This document shows positions 53,216 to 53,751 of a DNA stretch of 53,751 nucleotides, piece after piece. The number at the start of each line of letters is the position of its first letter. Position 1 is the stretch's first letter. The notes beneath the pieces were generated by a model. The model was not told the DNA's origin. It made no database searches and was given only the letters and a program-made list of their open reading frames with translations. The position numbers and the translations under genes were made by a program. Origin of the DNA: Phenylobacterium kunshanense (GTDB lineage Bacteria > Pseudomonadota > Alphaproteobacteria > Caulobacterales > Caulobacteraceae); assembly GCF_003254525.1 (NCBI RefSeq), contig NZ_QFYS01000014.1, positions 1-53,751 of the forward strand. Direction: 5' to 3'.

Positions 53216-53380
53216 GTTCTCATAACCGGACTATGACCGTCGGTCCCGGGATCGCACCGGGTCTGCTCGTCCCTGGCCCCACCTATGACGAGGAGCCAGG
53301 CGCCCGCGGACTCGTCCCTCCTTGGCCGAGGCTTCGGAGGGCATTACCGCCGGTGGGGAGTTGCACCCCGCCCTGAGAAC
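53216..53380 (-). ncRNA. FMN riboswitch (RFN element)
   Basis: On the minus strand, the P1 stem GTTCTCA (53380-53374) / TGAGAAC (53222-53216) closes the element. Conserved core parts follow in order: GGGGTGCAACTCCCC, CACCGGCGGTAAT, GAGTCCGCGGGCGC, GACCCGGTGCGATCC, GGGACCGACGGTCATAGTCC. These match the RFN consensus blocks. It lies 90 bp upstream of ribH and binds FMN, lowering expression of the operon. Confidence 0.95.
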
Positions 53381-53411
53381 GCAGACCGCCGGACTTTCCG
53401 ACGGCGCGAGC

Positions 53412-53441
53412 AACATAGGCAGTTTCCGTCGCGGCAAACAA
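53412..53441 (-). promoter_or_regulatory. candidate promoter of the FMN-riboswitch operon
   Basis: On the minus strand TTGTTT (53441-53436), an 18-bp spacer and TATGTT (53417-53412). It lies about 30 bp upstream of the riboswitch 5' end, a suitable distance. Assigned by eye. Confidence 0.45.
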
Positions 53442-53445
53442 GCGT

Positions 53446-53628
53446 TTGAATTGCGGCCGGTCCACTTGGGCGGCGGTGGACGCGGCCTACGCATCAGCGA
53501 TGGCGCAGGGCGCGACGACGATCCGCCCGGCCGGTCCGCACCTCGACATCGCGCCCACCTATTACGGCTGCGTGATCCTGGATCCGGACGGCGCCAAGCT
53601 GGAGATCGTCGCCGGCACGATGCACTAG
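53446..53628 (+). pseudogene. C-terminal fragment of a VOC (glyoxalase/dioxygenase) family gene
   Basis: The frame from about 53476 reads VDAAYASAMAQGATTI...YYGCVILDPDGAKLEIVAG, the last part of a VOC-fold protein, with the metal-ligand Glu in LEIVA. The N-terminal half of the domain is absent; the promoter and riboswitch of the ribH operon occupy the place. Its stop codon TAG overlaps the first base of the insertion sequence, so the present 3' end was made or cut by the insertion. A TTG at 53446 opens the frame but is unlikely to be a real start. Confidence 0.75.
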
Positions 53629-53751
53629 GGTCTGTACTCATAACCCTTGCTGAGTGGGGCGACGCTTGATTCAAGGCTACCGAAAGGAGCCTTGGTATGG
53701 CGCGTTACGATCTGAGCGAGGCGGAGTGGCGGCTGATCGAGCCGTTGTTGC
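53628..53751 (+). mobile_element. IS5-family insertion sequence, left end (IS427-like), truncated by window edge
   Basis: The element starts GGGTCTGTACTCATAA at 53628, an end typical of IS5-family IS427-group elements, and is preceded by TA (53626-53627), the usual 2-bp target of that group. A transposase gene begins 69 bp inside with an AAGGAG ribosome-binding site. The rest, including the right end, lies beyond the window. Confidence 0.85.
53697..53751 (+). CDS. IS5-family transposase, N-terminal part
   Basis: Partial frame that runs off the window: MARYDLSEAEWRLIEPLL, the usual N-terminus of IS427-group transposases (DUF4096 domain). AAGGAG lies 7 bp upstream of the ATG. Catalytic DDE residues are beyond the edge, so intactness cannot be judged. 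Confidence 0.85.
   Translation, partial: MARYDLSEAEWRLIEPLL

Overview
The window is GC-rich chromosomal DNA of an alphaproteobacterium, most likely of the order Caulobacterales (Caulobacter/Phenylobacterium-like). Reasons: the gene order SPOR-nagZ-scpA-scpB-tatABC-serS-surE-pcm-dipM followed by yajC-secD-secF; a four-LysM DipM homologue with a degenerate LytM domain; an alphaproteobacterial-type LexA box (GTTC-N7-GTTC) at uvrA; housekeeping promoter candidates that resemble the Caulobacter consensus; dense packing with many 4-bp stop/start overlaps and frequent GTG/TTG starts. The genus is an inference.

Layout. Positions 1-349 hold no supportable gene and lie just downstream of a tRNA-Val(CAC) gene (minus strand). 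Then come gph and an M28 peptidase (minus), glmU-rpiA-gor-O-antigen-ligase-like-class II DAHP synthase-katE-MATE (plus), a DUF429-like gene and an NADPH oxidoreductase (minus), a Gfo/Idh oxidoreductase (plus), a large TonB-dependent receptor (minus), and a 518-bp intergenic region with repeated TTGCGAAA sites and an orphan terminator. A YgeA-type amino-acid racemase, an NnrU-like membrane protein, a hypothetical, exonuclease III, a glutathione transferase, a secreted hypothetical and erpA follow. From about 24.5 to 39.7 kb runs a housekeeping block: dgt, a 77-residue hypothetical, SPOR protein, nagZ, scpAB (chromosome condensation), tatABC (twin-arginine export), serS, surE, pcm, dipM (cell division/peptidoglycan), a DUF815 ATPase (opposite strand), then yajC-secD-secF (Sec export) and a Mth938-like protein. 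After this come a PuuD-like membrane protein, an NDUFAF6-like protein, trmFO, another membrane protein, a second glutathione transferase, a palindromic repeat element, and LexA-controlled uvrA.

The last 6 kb is more accessory: DUF4893, DUF1203 and 2OG-Fe(II) oxygenase genes, an ABC-F ATPase preceded by an overlapping upstream reading frame, and an FMN-riboswitch-controlled operon (ribH2-type lumazine synthase, PaaI-type thioesterase, DUF1330). Upstream of the riboswitch lie a decayed VOC-family gene fragment and the left end of an IS5-family insertion sequence that runs off the window.

Most of the window is ordinary core genome. I did not find a convincing wholly new multi-gene system. The points most worth following are the ABC-F upstream ORF, the FMN-riboswitch operon with its non-riboflavin partners, the TonB receptor/racemase intergenic region, and the small elements described in the findings.
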